NCBI GenBank assembly: GCA_038145175.1
Contig: JAYQPE010000005.1
Coordinates: 27,236 to 91,235 of the forward strand
From: ATZT02 sp038145175
Lineage (GTDB): Bacteria; Actinomycetota; Actinomycetes; S36-B12; UBA5976
Direction of reading: 5' to 3'
DNA length: 64,000 nucleotides
The translations under genes were made by a program, and so were the position numbers. Each line of letters begins with the position of its first letter. The first letter of the stretch is position 1. Positions 44,172 to 53,756 of the stretch are shown here, in pieces. The notes beneath the pieces are model-generated. The model was not told where the DNA came from, made no database searches, and saw only the letters and a list, made by a program, of their open reading frames with translations.

Positions 44172-45026
44172 TTAGTGCTCCGCGTGCAACGAACTAGAAA
44201 TAAATACTGCCGTTAGCAACGTGAAAATAAATGCTTGTAAAGCCTGAATAAACATTTCAAAACCAGTCAGCACAATTGTGACAAAGAAAGAAACAGCTGA
44301 TCCAAGATATCCAATAACTGAAACAATTCCCACGAAATTAGACAGATTTAGTAAGTACCATGCAGAGACTGTAAATACGGTAATAAGTAAGTGACCAGCA
44401 AACATATTGGCAAATAAACGAATTGCCAAGGTAACTGGTCGAATAATGATGGTTGATAATAATTCAATTGGGGTAAGAAGTGGATAAATTCCAATTGGCA
44501 TGCCTGGTGGAAAAGCTATGTTTTTAAAATAACCAACTACACCTTGGTTTTTCATACCTAAGAACATATAAATTAGCCAAACAATTACCGCCAAAACTAC
44601 GGGGAATGCAAACTTAGAAGTTACTGGAAATTGCGCCACAGGAATTATTGCCATTACGTTCATAGTCCAAACAAAAAAGAAAATAGAAGTTAAGAAAGGC
44701 ACAAATCGATCACCGTCTTTACCCATTATTTCTCGAGCAATGTTGTCTCTGACAAACAAGTAACCGACTTCGACTACGTTTTGTATTCCAGTTGGAACTA
44801 ATTTTGGTCTAGAAAAAGCTAGTAAGAAAACTACCGAAACAATCACTGTAGAAATTAATGCCAAAATTACTGGTTTGGTTATATCGATTGTGGTGATGCC
44901 TAAATTTATTGAAGTAAGAGGTTTCCAAACAAAAATTCCAGCACCAGGTGCTGGGAATGGACAAGCAGTATCGCCAAATTTGCAAGTAACTTCAGCTAAA
45001 GAAATAAAGTTAGCCAAGAAAATCAC
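44172..45026 (-). CDS. atpB: ATP synthase Fo subunit a
   Basis: Subunit a forms the proton half-channels. The 284-residue membrane protein has five to six helices, with the essential arginine in the segment LAIRLFANMFAGHLLI and the C-terminal helix FEMFIQALQAFIFTLL. The N-terminus (residues 1-45) is hydrophilic with two Cys residues. Confidence 0.96.
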   Translation of the reverse strand: MIFLANFISLAEVTCKFGDTACPFPAPGAGIFVWKPLTSINLGITTIDITKPVILALISTVIVSVVFLLAFSRPKLVPTGIQNVVEVGYLFVRDNIAREIMGKDGDRFVPFLTSIFFFVWTMNVMAIIPVAQFPVTSKFAFPVVLAVIVWLIYMFLGMKNQGVVGYFKNIAFPPGMPIGIYPLLTPIELLSTIIIRPVTLAIRLFANMFAGHLLITVFTVSAWYLLNLSNFVGIVSVIGYLGSAVSFFVTIVLTGFEMFIQALQAFIFTLLTAVFISSSLHAEH

Positions 45027-45061
45027 TTTTCATTTCCGGCAACATTTATTAAAACCTTTCA

Positions 45062-45283
45062 TTAATTCTTTATATTTAATTGCTTGTAAGTCATATAAAG
45101 CGCTAAACCAATTCCTAAAATTGATCCAGCAGCAACAAACATTTCAACTTTGTTAAACCACGAACCGATTAACCAACCCAGGCCTCCGTAAATTAATATT
45201 CCGGAAATTAGACGACCCACAATTGCCCAAGGATCATCTGAGGTTGTTTTGCGGTTTCGAAAGTTTTTCTGTTCGCTCACCAC
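45062..45283 (-). CDS. AtpZ/AtpI-type small membrane protein
   Basis: The 73-residue protein has two membrane helices (about residues 23-42 and 48-66) with GGLGWLIGSWF, the AtpZ signature region. Proteins of this type help c-ring assembly or ion homeostasis. It sits between the AtpI-like gene and atpB. Confidence 0.82.
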   Translation of the reverse strand: MVSEQKNFRNRKTTSDDPWAIVGRLISGILIYGGLGWLIGSWFNKVEMFVAAGSILGIGLALYMTYKQLNIKN

Positions 45284-45291
45284 TTAAAAGG

Positions 45292-45717
45292 TTAGCCGTC
45301 TTTTAACTTTTTCAAAACTTCAGGGGTAACCGGTTCAATCACCGTTGTTTTATGTTTTGCCATCACCCAAACCGAGCCAAATGTCCAAGCAAGTGTGCAA
45401 GCAAGAATTGAGATGCCAAAATATTGGCCATTGAGCCAAGTTGCATCTCTAAGTAACATTATTAACACTAGTAACACAATTAATTGGGTTAAATACACAA
45501 GCATTGCAACTCCAAGTCCAAGTTCAGGTCTAGTTAAAAGGACTCTGCCAATTATGTATTGTCCAAAAATAAAAAAAGTCAATGTTAAAACCAATCCACC
45601 TATAGAAGACCATCCTGCTTGTGCATCTGTGAAAATTGTTGATCCTATGGAAAATGCGATTCCCACAATTGAGGTTGGAATTAAACCTGCCACGATTATT
45701 TTTGTTTCAGTCGTCAT
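45292..45717 (-). CDS. AtpI-like four-helix membrane protein
   Basis: The 141-residue protein has four predicted helices and occupies the AtpI position upstream of atpB, as in mycobacteria and streptomycetes. AtpI is thought to chaperone c-ring assembly. Its start overlaps the wecA stop codon region directly (stop at 45718), so it is read with wecA. Confidence 0.8.
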   Translation of the reverse strand: MTTETKIIVAGLIPTSIVGIAFSIGSTIFTDAQAGWSSIGGLVLTLTFFIFGQYIIGRVLLTRPELGLGVAMLVYLTQLIVLLVLIMLLRDATWLNGQYFGISILACTLAWTFGSVWVMAKHKTTVIEPVTPEVLKKLKDG

Positions 45718-46821
45718 TTAATTTGCCACCACAACTTTAGGATCTCTTCTTCTTCCAAAATAAATCAAAGATGAAAGACCTGCAATCAAAAATGACAATG
45801 AATATAAAAATGGAATAAATGCCGTACTCACTGTGGCAAAAGCAAGCAAAGCGGTTCCTGCATGCATGAGCATCACAGCTCTTCTATGTGAATGACCTCT
45901 TTCTAAAAGTCTGTGATGTAAATGCTCTTTATCTGGGGTAAAAATATTTGCACCCCTTCTAGTTCTTCTCAATACTGCTAAAGCTAAATCAATTAATGGA
46001 ACTGCAATAACGGCTAAAGGTAAAAGAATAAGTAAAAAGCTTGGTAATACCGAAGTAATTTCTAAAGCACCAGGATCAGTTTGACCTGTCAAAGTAATTG
46101 CACAAGCTGCCAACATTAAACCAATCAACATTGAACCGGTATCTCCCATAAATACTCGAGCAGGAAACATATTGTGCGGTAAAAATCCTAAAGTAATTCC
46201 AACAAGTAAAGCTGAAATTAAAGTTGGCAAAGTTGCGCGAGAAAAACCAAATTCCACGCTTAGTAAATAACTGTAAGCAAAAAATGCCGCAGCTCCCAGT
46301 CCTACTACACCTGCGGCTAAGCCATCTAAGCCGTCAACAAAATTAACCGCATTAACTGTGATTAAAACAATTAATACAGTTAATAACACTCCAGTTAAGG
46401 GATCTAAACTTAAAGTTCCTTGGACAAAAGGAAGTGGCAACCAAATTAAAGAAATTCCTTGGGACGCCATAACTGCAGCAGCTAAAGTTTGACCAGCTAA
46501 CTTTGTGGGACCATCAATTGACCATTTATCATCAATTGCACCAAGTAAAACTAATATTGCACAACCTGCAAGTAATGCTCTAATTTGCTGACCATCTTTA
46601 AAAACATTACTAATTAGTGGCAACTGTGATGCCAAAGATAATCCTGCAAGTAAACCAAGAACCATGGCAAGTCCGCCCAGTCTTGGGATAGGTCTATCGT
46701 GCACATCTCTATCTCTTACTTTTGCCATAAAACCAAATCGAAGCGCTAAATATCTTGCCATTGGAGTTGTTAAATAAGTAATGAAAGCCGTGGCAAGTAA
46801 AACTAGTAAATACTCACGCAC
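45718..46821 (-). CDS. wecA: Polyprenyl-phosphate GlcNAc-1-phosphate transferase
   Basis: The enzyme loads GlcNAc-1-P on the polyprenyl carrier to start wall polymer or arabinogalactan linker synthesis. The 367-residue, roughly 11-helix protein has VHDRPIPRLGG, GAIDDKW, NAVNFVDGLDGLAAG, MGDTGS and the HxHH-type motif DKEHLHHRLLERGHS, which match the WecA/TagO group. It lies 4 bp after glyA and leads into the atp operon, a conserved actinobacterial order. Confidence 0.93.
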   Translation of the reverse strand: MREYLLVLLATAFITYLTTPMARYLALRFGFMAKVRDRDVHDRPIPRLGGLAMVLGLLAGLSLASQLPLISNVFKDGQQIRALLAGCAILVLLGAIDDKWSIDGPTKLAGQTLAAAVMASQGISLIWLPLPFVQGTLSLDPLTGVLLTVLIVLITVNAVNFVDGLDGLAAGVVGLGAAAFFAYSYLLSVEFGFSRATLPTLISALLVGITLGFLPHNMFPARVFMGDTGSMLIGLMLAACAITLTGQTDPGALEITSVLPSFLLILLPLAVIAVPLIDLALAVLRRTRRGANIFTPDKEHLHHRLLERGHSHRRAVMLMHAGTALLAFATVSTAFIPFLYSLSFLIAGLSSLIYFGRRRDPKVVVAN

Positions 46822-46825
46822 TTAA

Positions 46826-48088
46826 TTAGCCTCTTTTATATGCAGGAAATGCTTTACACAATTCATTAACTTCTTGTGCAACTTTATCTAATTCGTTATC
46901 ACTTTTAACAGCACGAGCTATATATGAAGCAATCTTTTTCATTTCAGGAACTCCCATGCCTTGAGTGGTCACAGAAGGTGTTCCTACTCTGATTCCACTT
47001 GCTGTCATTGGGGGAAGTGGATCATTTGGAATTGGATTTTTATTCAATGTAATTCTTGCAGCATCACATCTTTTTTCTGCTTCTTTTCCAGTTACAGATA
47101 ATGGAGAAATATCTAACAAAACTAAATGAGTGTCAGTTCCACCACTTACAGGACGCATGCCTTCTTTTTTTAAATCTTCAGAAAGTGCATTCGAATTTTC
47201 AATAACTTTTTTTGCATATTGTTGATATTCAGGTGTTGCACATTCCTTTAAGGCAACAGCTTTAGCAGCAACACCTTGCATCAGTGGACCGCCTTGCATC
47301 ATCGGAAATACTGCTTTATCAATTGCTTGTGCATGTTGGGCTTTACTTAAAAGCATTCCACCACGTGGTCCGCGTAATACTTTATGTGTTGTAAAGGAAA
47401 CCACATCTGCATATGGCACAGGACTTGGAATTGCTTTTCCAGCAACTAAGCCAATGAAGTGTGCAGCATCAACCCATAAAATTGCGCCAACCTCGTCAGC
47501 TATTTCTCGCATGAGTTTGAAATCAATTAAACGTGGATAAGCAGTAGCACCTGCCACAATCATCTTTGGTTTATGTTGTTTTGCTAAATCTCTAACGTTG
47601 TCATAGTCAATTAATTCTGTTTTTGGATCAACTGAATATCCAATTGGGTTAAACCATTTTCCAGAAAAACTAACAGGGGAACCATGAGTTAAATGTCCAC
47701 CTTGCGCAAGACTCATTGCCAAAACAGTGTCCCCTGGTTTTGTGAATGCACCATAAACTGCCAAGTTTGCATTTGCACCAGAATGTGGTTGAAGATTTGC
47801 ATGTTCTGCATCAAATAATTTTTTTGCTCTTTCTATACCAATTATTTCTGCCTCATCAACTACTGAGCATCCACCGTAATAACGTTTACCTGGATAACCT
47901 TCTGCATATTTATTACTGAAAGTACTTCCAAGGGCAGCTAAAACTGCAGGAGAAGTGAAATTTTCACTAGCAATTAATTGCAAACCACCTCGGGCTCTTT
48001 CTAATTCTTTTAACAACAAGGAAGCAATTTCTGGATCTTGATTTTCTAACTGGTCCCAATCAGGACCCCAAAAAGTTTCATTTGCCAC
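46826..48088 (-). CDS. glyA: Serine hydroxymethyltransferase
   Basis: GlyA converts serine and tetrahydrofolate to glycine and methylene-THF. The 420-residue PLP enzyme has the Schiff-base lysine in SFTTHKVLRGPRGG, YPGKRYYGG near residue 64 and DAAHFIGLVAGK. The 4-bp gap to wecA implies co-transcription. Confidence 0.97.
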   Translation of the reverse strand: MANETFWGPDWDQLENQDPEIASLLLKELERARGGLQLIASENFTSPAVLAALGSTFSNKYAEGYPGKRYYGGCSVVDEAEIIGIERAKKLFDAEHANLQPHSGANANLAVYGAFTKPGDTVLAMSLAQGGHLTHGSPVSFSGKWFNPIGYSVDPKTELIDYDNVRDLAKQHKPKMIVAGATAYPRLIDFKLMREIADEVGAILWVDAAHFIGLVAGKAIPSPVPYADVVSFTTHKVLRGPRGGMLLSKAQHAQAIDKAVFPMMQGGPLMQGVAAKAVALKECATPEYQQYAKKVIENSNALSEDLKKEGMRPVSGGTDTHLVLLDISPLSVTGKEAEKRCDAARITLNKNPIPNDPLPPMTASGIRVGTPSVTTQGMGVPEMKKIASYIARAVKSDNELDKVAQEVNELCKAFPAYKRG

Positions 48089-48122
48089 GATTTACTACTC
48101 CCTTAATTTGTTGTCTTTTAGT

Positions 48123-48770
48123 CTAGGCCACAACCACTACATCAGGCACTACTTGACGAATTTCCTCAACAGAAATAACACCTTGTCTAAGAATTCTTTT
48201 TTCACTATGTGAAACGTCAATAATTGTTGATGCAATGTTTCCTGGTGTATTTCCACCATCTAAATAAATTGTCACAGTTTCTTGAAGTTGATTTATTGCA
48301 TCTTCAATATTTGTTGCAGCTAATTGTCCAGTTTTATTTGCACTACTTACAGCCATTGGTCCTACAACATTTAATAATTCAATTGCCACAGGATGAAGTG
48401 GCATTCTTATTGCAACGGTGTTATTTGTTGCTCCTAAATCCCAACTAAGCGTGGGCTGCATCTTGACCACAATAGTTAAGCCACCTGGCCAGAAAGCTTC
48501 TGCTAAAGATTTTGTAACAGAATCTAATTGAAAAGCTAGGCCTTCTAAAGCTTTTGCATGACCAACCAATACTGGAATTGGCATATCTTTGCCTCTGCCT
48601 TTAGCGTTTAATAATTTTTCTGGTCCACTTCGTGAAAAAGCATCTGTGCCTAAACCATAAACAGTATCTGTGGGAAAAACAACTAAATCTCCACGTCTTG
48701 CAGCAGCTGCTGCCGATTCAATTCCAGTTTTTCTTTCAAACTCATTTTGCATATCAAATTTGCGAATCAT
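48123..48770 (-). CDS. L-threonylcarbamoyladenylate synthase (Sua5/YwlC)
   Basis: The enzyme makes threonylcarbamoyl-AMP for the t6A37 modification of ANN-reading tRNAs. The 215-residue protein has the YrdC-fold RRGDLVVFPTDTVYGLG with KGRGKDMPIPVLV and the SSANKTGQ motif. I start it at 48770, where ATG overlaps the prmC TGA as ATGA; a TTG six codons upstream lies inside prmC. No C-terminal Sua5 domain is present. Confidence 0.94.
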   Translation of the reverse strand: MIRKFDMQNEFERKTGIESAAAAARRGDLVVFPTDTVYGLGTDAFSRSGPEKLLNAKGRGKDMPIPVLVGHAKALEGLAFQLDSVTKSLAEAFWPGGLTIVVKMQPTLSWDLGATNNTVAIRMPLHPVAIELLNVVGPMAVSSANKTGQLAATNIEDAINQLQETVTIYLDGGNTPGNIASTIIDVSHSEKRILRQGVISVEEIRQVVPDVVVVA

Positions 48771-49663
48771 TTTTTTATACCAACGCAATATCTGGGTAAA
48801 GCATTTAAATCTTTTCTATCCTCAATTTTTTCAAAACTATTAGATTCTTTTAGTAAATATGGAACAGATAATTCATCATCTGGATTGCCTTGCAAATCTG
48901 AATGTTCAATTGCCAAAAGTCCACCTTTTTTAAGCAATTTGTTTGCTTTTTGCACTACCACTCTTACTATCTCAAGTCCGTCTTTACCTCCATAAAGGGC
49001 GATAGAAGGATCGTGGTCTTTTACTTCAATTTCCTTTGGAACCATTTTTTCTGGAATATATGGAGGATTTGAAACCACCACATCAAATTGGCCAGTTAAA
49101 TTGTTTATTTCTTCAATTTCACTTTTAACATCAGCATTTATTAAGTGAACTATAGAATTATGAGAATTTATTTCTTCGTTGTATTTTTGATGATTCGTCT
49201 CTAAATATTTAAAAGCCTCAATTGATTTTTCAATTGCAAAAACTTCAATATTTGAACATTCTTTAGCTAAAGATAAAGCAATCGCACCAGAACCTGAACA
49301 GTAATCAACAACAAGTATTCTTTCTTGATTTTTATCTTTTATATATCTAATAACTGATTCAACTAGAATTTCAGTCTCAGGCCTTGGTATAAAAACTCCA
49401 GGTCCAACATTTAGAACTAAATGCCTAAAACCTTGTTCTCCAATTAAATGCTGAAGAGGAATTCTTCTTACCCTTTTTTCAACTAATTTTTCTATTTCGC
49501 GATATTGCTCATCACTTATTTCTGAAATTAAACCCACTCTATTTCTAGAAGTATTTAATACAAAGGCAACTAAACTTTCAGCATCAAATCTAGGGCTTGA
49601 AACATTTGCGTTTTTTAAACGCAACTCAATATCAACAAGAACACTTCTTGTTACTTTACTCAA
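48767..49663 (-). CDS. prmC: Peptide chain release factor N5-glutamine methyltransferase
   Basis: PrmC methylates the GGQ glutamine of release factors; prfA is directly upstream. The 298-residue protein has an N-terminal helical domain and an AdoMet domain with VVDYCSGSGAIALSLA and the catalytic NPPY in VVSNPPYIPEK. It overlaps both neighbours by 4 bp, so prfA, prmC and the Sua5 gene are tightly coupled. Confidence 0.96.
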   Translation of the reverse strand: MSKVTRSVLVDIELRLKNANVSSPRFDAESLVAFVLNTSRNRVGLISEISDEQYREIEKLVEKRVRRIPLQHLIGEQGFRHLVLNVGPGVFIPRPETEILVESVIRYIKDKNQERILVVDYCSGSGAIALSLAKECSNIEVFAIEKSIEAFKYLETNHQKYNEEINSHNSIVHLINADVKSEIEEINNLTGQFDVVVSNPPYIPEKMVPKEIEVKDHDPSIALYGGKDGLEIVRVVVQKANKLLKKGGLLAIEHSDLQGNPDDELSVPYLLKESNSFEKIEDRKDLNALPRYCVGIKK

Positions 49664-50739
49664 CGAGTTTCTCCAACCTCAGCTAACTTTTGAGAAATTT
49701 CTTGATCAACACATGATTGCAAAACGGGTCCTAAATCACCATTTAATATCTGATCCAAGTTATGTGATTTAAATCCAGTTCTATGATCTGTTAAACGATT
49801 TTCTGGAAAATTATAAGTTCTAATTCTTTCTGATCGATCCACAGTTCTAACTTGAGATTTTCTAGAAGCTGCATCTTGAGCTGCTCTTTCTTCTTCGGCT
49901 GCAGAAAGTAATCTTGCTCTTAAAATTCTTAGAGCACTTTCTTTATTTTGTAATTGACTTTTCTCATTCTGACAAGAAACCACAATTCCAGTTGGAATAT
50001 GAGTAATTCTTACTGCTGAATCTGTGGTGTTAACGCTTTGGCCACCTGGACCGCTGGAACGATAAACATCAACTCTTAAATCTTCGTTATTTATTTGTAC
50101 ATCTATTTCTTCAGCTTCTGGAAAAACTAAAACACCAGCTGCTGAAGTATGAACTCTTCCTTGAGATTCTGTAATGGGAACTCTTTGTACGCGATGCACT
50201 CCACCTTCGTGTTTCATCCACGCATATGGTGAATCACCTATTTCAGTATTTCCTTTTGCTTTTATTGCAATAGAAGCATTTTTATATCCGCCCATATCCG
50301 AATCAACTGCATCAATTAACTCTGCTTTCCAACCTTTTTTCTCAGCAAATCTTAAATACATTCGAACTAAATCTCCTGCAAATAATGCAGACTCTTCCCC
50401 GCCTTCACCTGATTTAACTTCTACGATTACATCTTTTCCATCCATAGGATCTCTGGGAATCAGCATCTTTTGTAATTTTTCTGTTAATTCTTCAATTCTT
50501 ATAGAAATTTTTTCAGCTTCTTGCCTAAAACTTGAGTCATCATTAGCAAGCTCTAATGCTGCCTCGTGATCTTCAATTAATTGTTGATATTCACGCCAAG
50601 TAGCCACGATTGGTTTTAATTCAGCAAATCTTTTACCTACAGCTTTTGCTTTATTTTGATCACTATGAAGTTTTGGATCAGATAATTGATGCTCTAAATC
50701 AACAAGTTCTGCAGCAAGATCAACTACACCTTCAAACAT
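49660..50739 (-). CDS. prfA: Peptide chain release factor 1
   Basis: RF1 reads UAA and UAG. The 359-residue protein has the GGQ motif in SSGPGGQSVNTTDSAV and the PAT-like region in the tip of domain 2. The start at 50739 is set by a strong AAAGGAGGTG just upstream; an in-frame start 12 codons earlier would span that site. A long terminator hairpin separates it from rpmE. Confidence 0.97.
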   Translation of the reverse strand: MFEGVVDLAAELVDLEHQLSDPKLHSDQNKAKAVGKRFAELKPIVATWREYQQLIEDHEAALELANDDSSFRQEAEKISIRIEELTEKLQKMLIPRDPMDGKDVIVEVKSGEGGEESALFAGDLVRMYLRFAEKKGWKAELIDAVDSDMGGYKNASIAIKAKGNTEIGDSPYAWMKHEGGVHRVQRVPITESQGRVHTSAAGVLVFPEAEEIDVQINNEDLRVDVYRSSGPGGQSVNTTDSAVRITHIPTGIVVSCQNEKSQLQNKESALRILRARLLSAAEEERAAQDAASRKSQVRTVDRSERIRTYNFPENRLTDHRTGFKSHNLDQILNGDLGPVLQSCVDQEISQKLAEVGETR

Positions 50740-50765
50740 TTTTTTCACCTCCTTTTTTACTTTAT

Positions 50766-50828
50766 TAAAAAACAAAACGTCGGTTATTTTTTAGATGCAA
50801 TTTTTTAGCACCTAAAAAGACCGACGTT
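50766..50828 (-). terminator. Long Rho-independent terminator of rpmE
   Basis: On the minus strand AACGTCGGT and ACCGACGTT (50820-50828 and 50776-50784 on the plus strand) form a 9-bp base. Inside, TTTTTAGGTGC and GCATCTAAAAA continue the stem with one G-U. A TTTTGTTTTTT tract follows. It lies 13 bp after the rpmE stop. Confidence 0.85.
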
Positions 50829-50840
50829 TAGTTAGTTAAG

Positions 50841-51056
50841 CTATTTTTTTGCTTGTTTACCGTAACGCTTTTCGAATTTAGAAACGCGTCCTGCAGTATC
50901 CAAAATCTTTTGTTTACCTGTAAAGAATGGATGGCATTGGTTGCAGATTTCTGCATGCATTTGACCATTTTTCACAGTGCTACGTGTTTTGAAAGAGTTA
51001 CCGCAAGAGCAAGTAACAGTTGTTTCCACGTACTCTGGATGAATTTCTTGCTTCAT
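50841..51056 (-). CDS. rpmE: Large ribosomal subunit protein bL31 (zinc form)
   Basis: The 71-residue protein has CSC, then CNQC, the four-Cys zinc site, and the HPFFTGKQ motif. The start MKQEIHPEY at 51056 fits family length; an upstream in-frame extension runs into rho and is not credible. It follows rho by 37 bp. Confidence 0.97.
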   Translation of the reverse strand: MKQEIHPEYVETTVTCSCGNSFKTRSTVKNGQMHAEICNQCHPFFTGKQKILDTAGRVSKFEKRYGKQAKK

Positions 51057-51093
51057 CTTTTCATTTCTCCGATTTCTTTTCGGTAACCAAATC

Positions 51094-52659
51094 TTATTCG
51101 GTTGCTTCCCCATTAGCTGTTGGGGTGGTCTTTTGTACTTGAATAAGGAACTCAAAGTTGGTCTTTGTGTCACGTAACTTATTCAGTAAGAGCTCGATAG
51201 CCTGTTGAGGCTCAAGGGCATGTAGCACTCTTCTTAGAGTCCAAATAACTTTTAGTTCGTCTTGAGAAAGAAGAATTTCTTCTTTTCTAGTTCCTGATGC
51301 ATCAACATCTACTGCTGGGAATATTCTTCGATCAGCAAGTTTTCGATCAAGTTTTAATTCCATATTTCCAGTGCCTTTGAATTCTTCGAAGATAACTTCA
51401 TCCATACGAGAACCTGTTTCAACCAACGCAGTAGCAATGATTGTTAAAGATCCGCCGTTTTCAATATTTCTAGCGGCTCCAAAGAATTTCTTTGGAGGAT
51501 AAAGTGCAGCTGAATCAACACCACCAGAAAGAATTCTTCCTGAAGTTGGAGCAGACAAGTTATATGCACGACCTAAACGAGTCATAGAGTCAAGCAAGAT
51601 CACAACATCATGACCCATTTCCACTAAACGTTTAGCTCTTTCAATTGAAAGTTCTGCAACAGTGGTGTGATCTTCTGCTGGTCTATCAAAAGTTGAAGCA
51701 ATAACTTCACCTTTAACAGAACGTTGCATATCAGTAACTTCTTCGGGACGTTCATCAACTAAAACAACCATTAAATGAACCTCAGGATTATTTGTGGTAA
51801 TTGCATTTGCAATTGCTTGTAAAACCATAGTTTTACCAGCCTTTGGTGGAGACACAATTAATCCACGTTGACCTTTACCAATTGGAGCAACTAAATCAAT
51901 AACTCTGGTAGTTAAGTTAGAAGGATCAGTTTCTAGTCTCAATCTTTCTTGAGGATATAAAGGTGTAAGTTTTGAAAAATCTAATCTCTTGGCCGATTCT
52001 TCTGTTGTCAAACCATTAATGGTTTCAACTCTTACTAAAGGATTAAATTTTTGCCTTTGTTCGCCTTCTTTTGGTTGACGAATTGAACCTGTGACCGCAT
52101 CACCTTTTCTTAAACCATATTTACGAACTAATCCCATAGAAACATAAACATCATTTGGACCAGGTAAATATCCTGAAGTTCTAACGAATGCATAGTTTTC
52201 CAATAAATCAATGATTCCTGCTACTGGCAGTAAAACGTCATCTTCTTTAATTTCATAATCTTCGCGTTCTCTTCTATTGCCGCGATCTCTGAATCTACTT
52301 CTAGAGTTTCTGTCATTTCGATCACCACGATCATTGCGATCGTTTCTATCTCCTCGATCGTTACGATCGTTTCTTCTAAAACCTCGATCTTCTCTTGAAT
52401 AGTTTCTTTCTTCTCTATTAAATGAGCGATCTTCTTCGCGATCTTCGCGAGGAGCTCTTACTTCTACTTCTTCTCTATATTCTTCAATTACATCGTCTTC
52501 TGGAATGTCAGAAGTTGTCATATTTTTCTTTCCACCGTTTCCGTGTTGTTCGATTGCTTCAATCAATTCACTTTTTCGCATAGTTGCAGAATCAGGAATT
52601 CCTAAGCTTGCAGCAACTTGCCTTAATTCAGGCAAGAGCATTGATGAGGTGTCATTCAC
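51094..52659 (-). CDS. rho: Transcription termination factor Rho
   Basis: Rho is the RNA-dependent ATPase that ends transcripts. The protein (521 residues from GTG 52659) has the N-terminal Rho_N fold (LLPELRQVAASLGIPD), then an Arg/Asp/Asn-rich disordered insertion with a tandem repeat, the RNA-binding OB fold, the P-loop SPPKAGKTM and the DERPEEVTDM motif. I prefer GTG at 52659, with AAAGGA about 10 nt before it; TTG at 52680 is the alternative. Long insertions in this place are known in actinobacterial Rho and affect RNA binding. Confidence 0.95.
   Translation of the reverse strand: MNDTSSMLLPELRQVAASLGIPDSATMRKSELIEAIEQHGNGGKKNMTTSDIPEDDVIEEYREEVEVRAPREDREEDRSFNREERNYSREDRGFRRNDRNDRGDRNDRNDRGDRNDRNSRSRFRDRGNRREREDYEIKEDDVLLPVAGIIDLLENYAFVRTSGYLPGPNDVYVSMGLVRKYGLRKGDAVTGSIRQPKEGEQRQKFNPLVRVETINGLTTEESAKRLDFSKLTPLYPQERLRLETDPSNLTTRVIDLVAPIGKGQRGLIVSPPKAGKTMVLQAIANAITTNNPEVHLMVVLVDERPEEVTDMQRSVKGEVIASTFDRPAEDHTTVAELSIERAKRLVEMGHDVVILLDSMTRLGRAYNLSAPTSGRILSGGVDSAALYPPKKFFGAARNIENGGSLTIIATALVETGSRMDEVIFEEFKGTGNMELKLDRKLADRRIFPAVDVDASGTRKEEILLSQDELKVIWTLRRVLHALEPQQAIELLLNKLRDTKTNFEFLIQVQKTTPTANGEATE
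52303..52374 (-). repeat. Tandem repeat coding RNDRNDRGD units in Rho
   Basis: Two and a half copies of a 27-bp unit encode RNDRNDRGD in tandem within the disordered Rho insertion. The DNA repeats the core GATCG, so copy number could change by slippage. Confidence 0.8.
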
Positions 52660-52853
52660 CTTAAAAGTATTTCCTTTCAATTTCTTTCACAAAAATTAAC
52701 CAAGAAGGATTCTTATGAGAGATCCGGACCTGTTTATTTTGGTTTTAAAAGTTAGCTTTTGTTTTTTGATTTGCCATCTTTGGCCAAGATCGGCCGGATG
52801 TATAAAAGAATAGCAGGTTTAGGTTCAGACTTCTAGCCTTGGGTATAGCGCCT

Positions 52854-53756
52854 TTAGCAGATGCTGGCTCCGGTTGGTGAGAACGCTAATTGCTGAACAT
52901 CAAATTCATCAGAGACCATGGATAAAACTTCTTCTAAATTTGCTGAATTTGTTAATACACAAACACTTGGACCAGAACCTGAAATAAATGCAGCATGCTT
53001 TTTATTTCGTAATTGTGTTACTAAAGCAGTTGATGATTGCATTGCAGGTCTTCTATATTCCTGATGAATTTTATCTGCAGTTGCTTCATATAAATAATCT
53101 GGTTCTTGACTAATTGCATGAACTAAAAGAGCACTTCTAGATAAATTAAAAGTTGCGTCTTTATGTGGCACATGAGTTGGTAATAATGCTCTGGCTTGTT
53201 CTGTATCAACAATAAATTTTGGAATAAACACAACAGGAATAATTGAAGGATGAGGAGTTAATTTAATTGCTTTTGCCAGTGAGTTTTCATCAATCCAAGA
53301 AACAGTGAAACCACCATGTAAACATGCAGCCACATTGTCTGGGTGTCCTTCAATTGCACTGGCTAATTCTAAAACACCTGCATCATCCATTCTGGTTCCT
53401 TGAGTTCCAGCTAAAGCTCTGGCAGCAACTACAGCTGCAGTTATTGCAGCTGCAGAAGATCCAAGACCTCTTCCATGTGGGATTCGATTTATGCAACGAA
53501 TGTATAGGCCATTTACCGGAACTGAAAGATAAGAAAAAGTTTTTAACATTACATTTGCAATTAAATGATTTTCATCTCGAGGTAGAGAATTTCTACCTTC
53601 CCCATCAACATCAACTAAAACACCTGGTTTGTCAGTAAAAGATGCTTCAACTTCATCAAATAGTGAAAGGGCAATTCCTAAAGAATCAAATCCTGAACCT
53701 AAATTGGCACTAGTTGCAGGAACTACAACTCGAACTGCACCTGAAAATTTACTCAT
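52854..53756 (-). CDS. thrB: Homoserine kinase
   Basis: ThrB phosphorylates homoserine ahead of ThrC. The 300-residue GHMP kinase has the ATP motif PHGRGLGSSA at 93-102, VVPATSANLGSGFDSLG near the start, and SGSGPSVC at the end. It directly follows thrC with no gap. The roughly 100-bp stretch past its stop, before rho, holds likely rho promoter elements only. Confidence 0.96.
   Translation of the reverse strand: MSKFSGAVRVVVPATSANLGSGFDSLGIALSLFDEVEASFTDKPGVLVDVDGEGRNSLPRDENHLIANVMLKTFSYLSVPVNGLYIRCINRIPHGRGLGSSAAAITAAVVAARALAGTQGTRMDDAGVLELASAIEGHPDNVAACLHGGFTVSWIDENSLAKAIKLTPHPSIIPVVFIPKFIVDTEQARALLPTHVPHKDATFNLSRSALLVHAISQEPDYLYEATADKIHQEYRRPAMQSSTALVTQLRNKKHAAFISGSGPSVCVLTNSANLEEVLSMVSDEFDVQQLAFSPTGASIC

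Noticed and set aside
52681..52853. Small gene or thrB terminator between thrB and rho
   Set aside because: No coding frame. An imperfect GCC/GGC stem lacks a U-tract, and TATACA with an upstream TGAACC suggests only a rho promoter.
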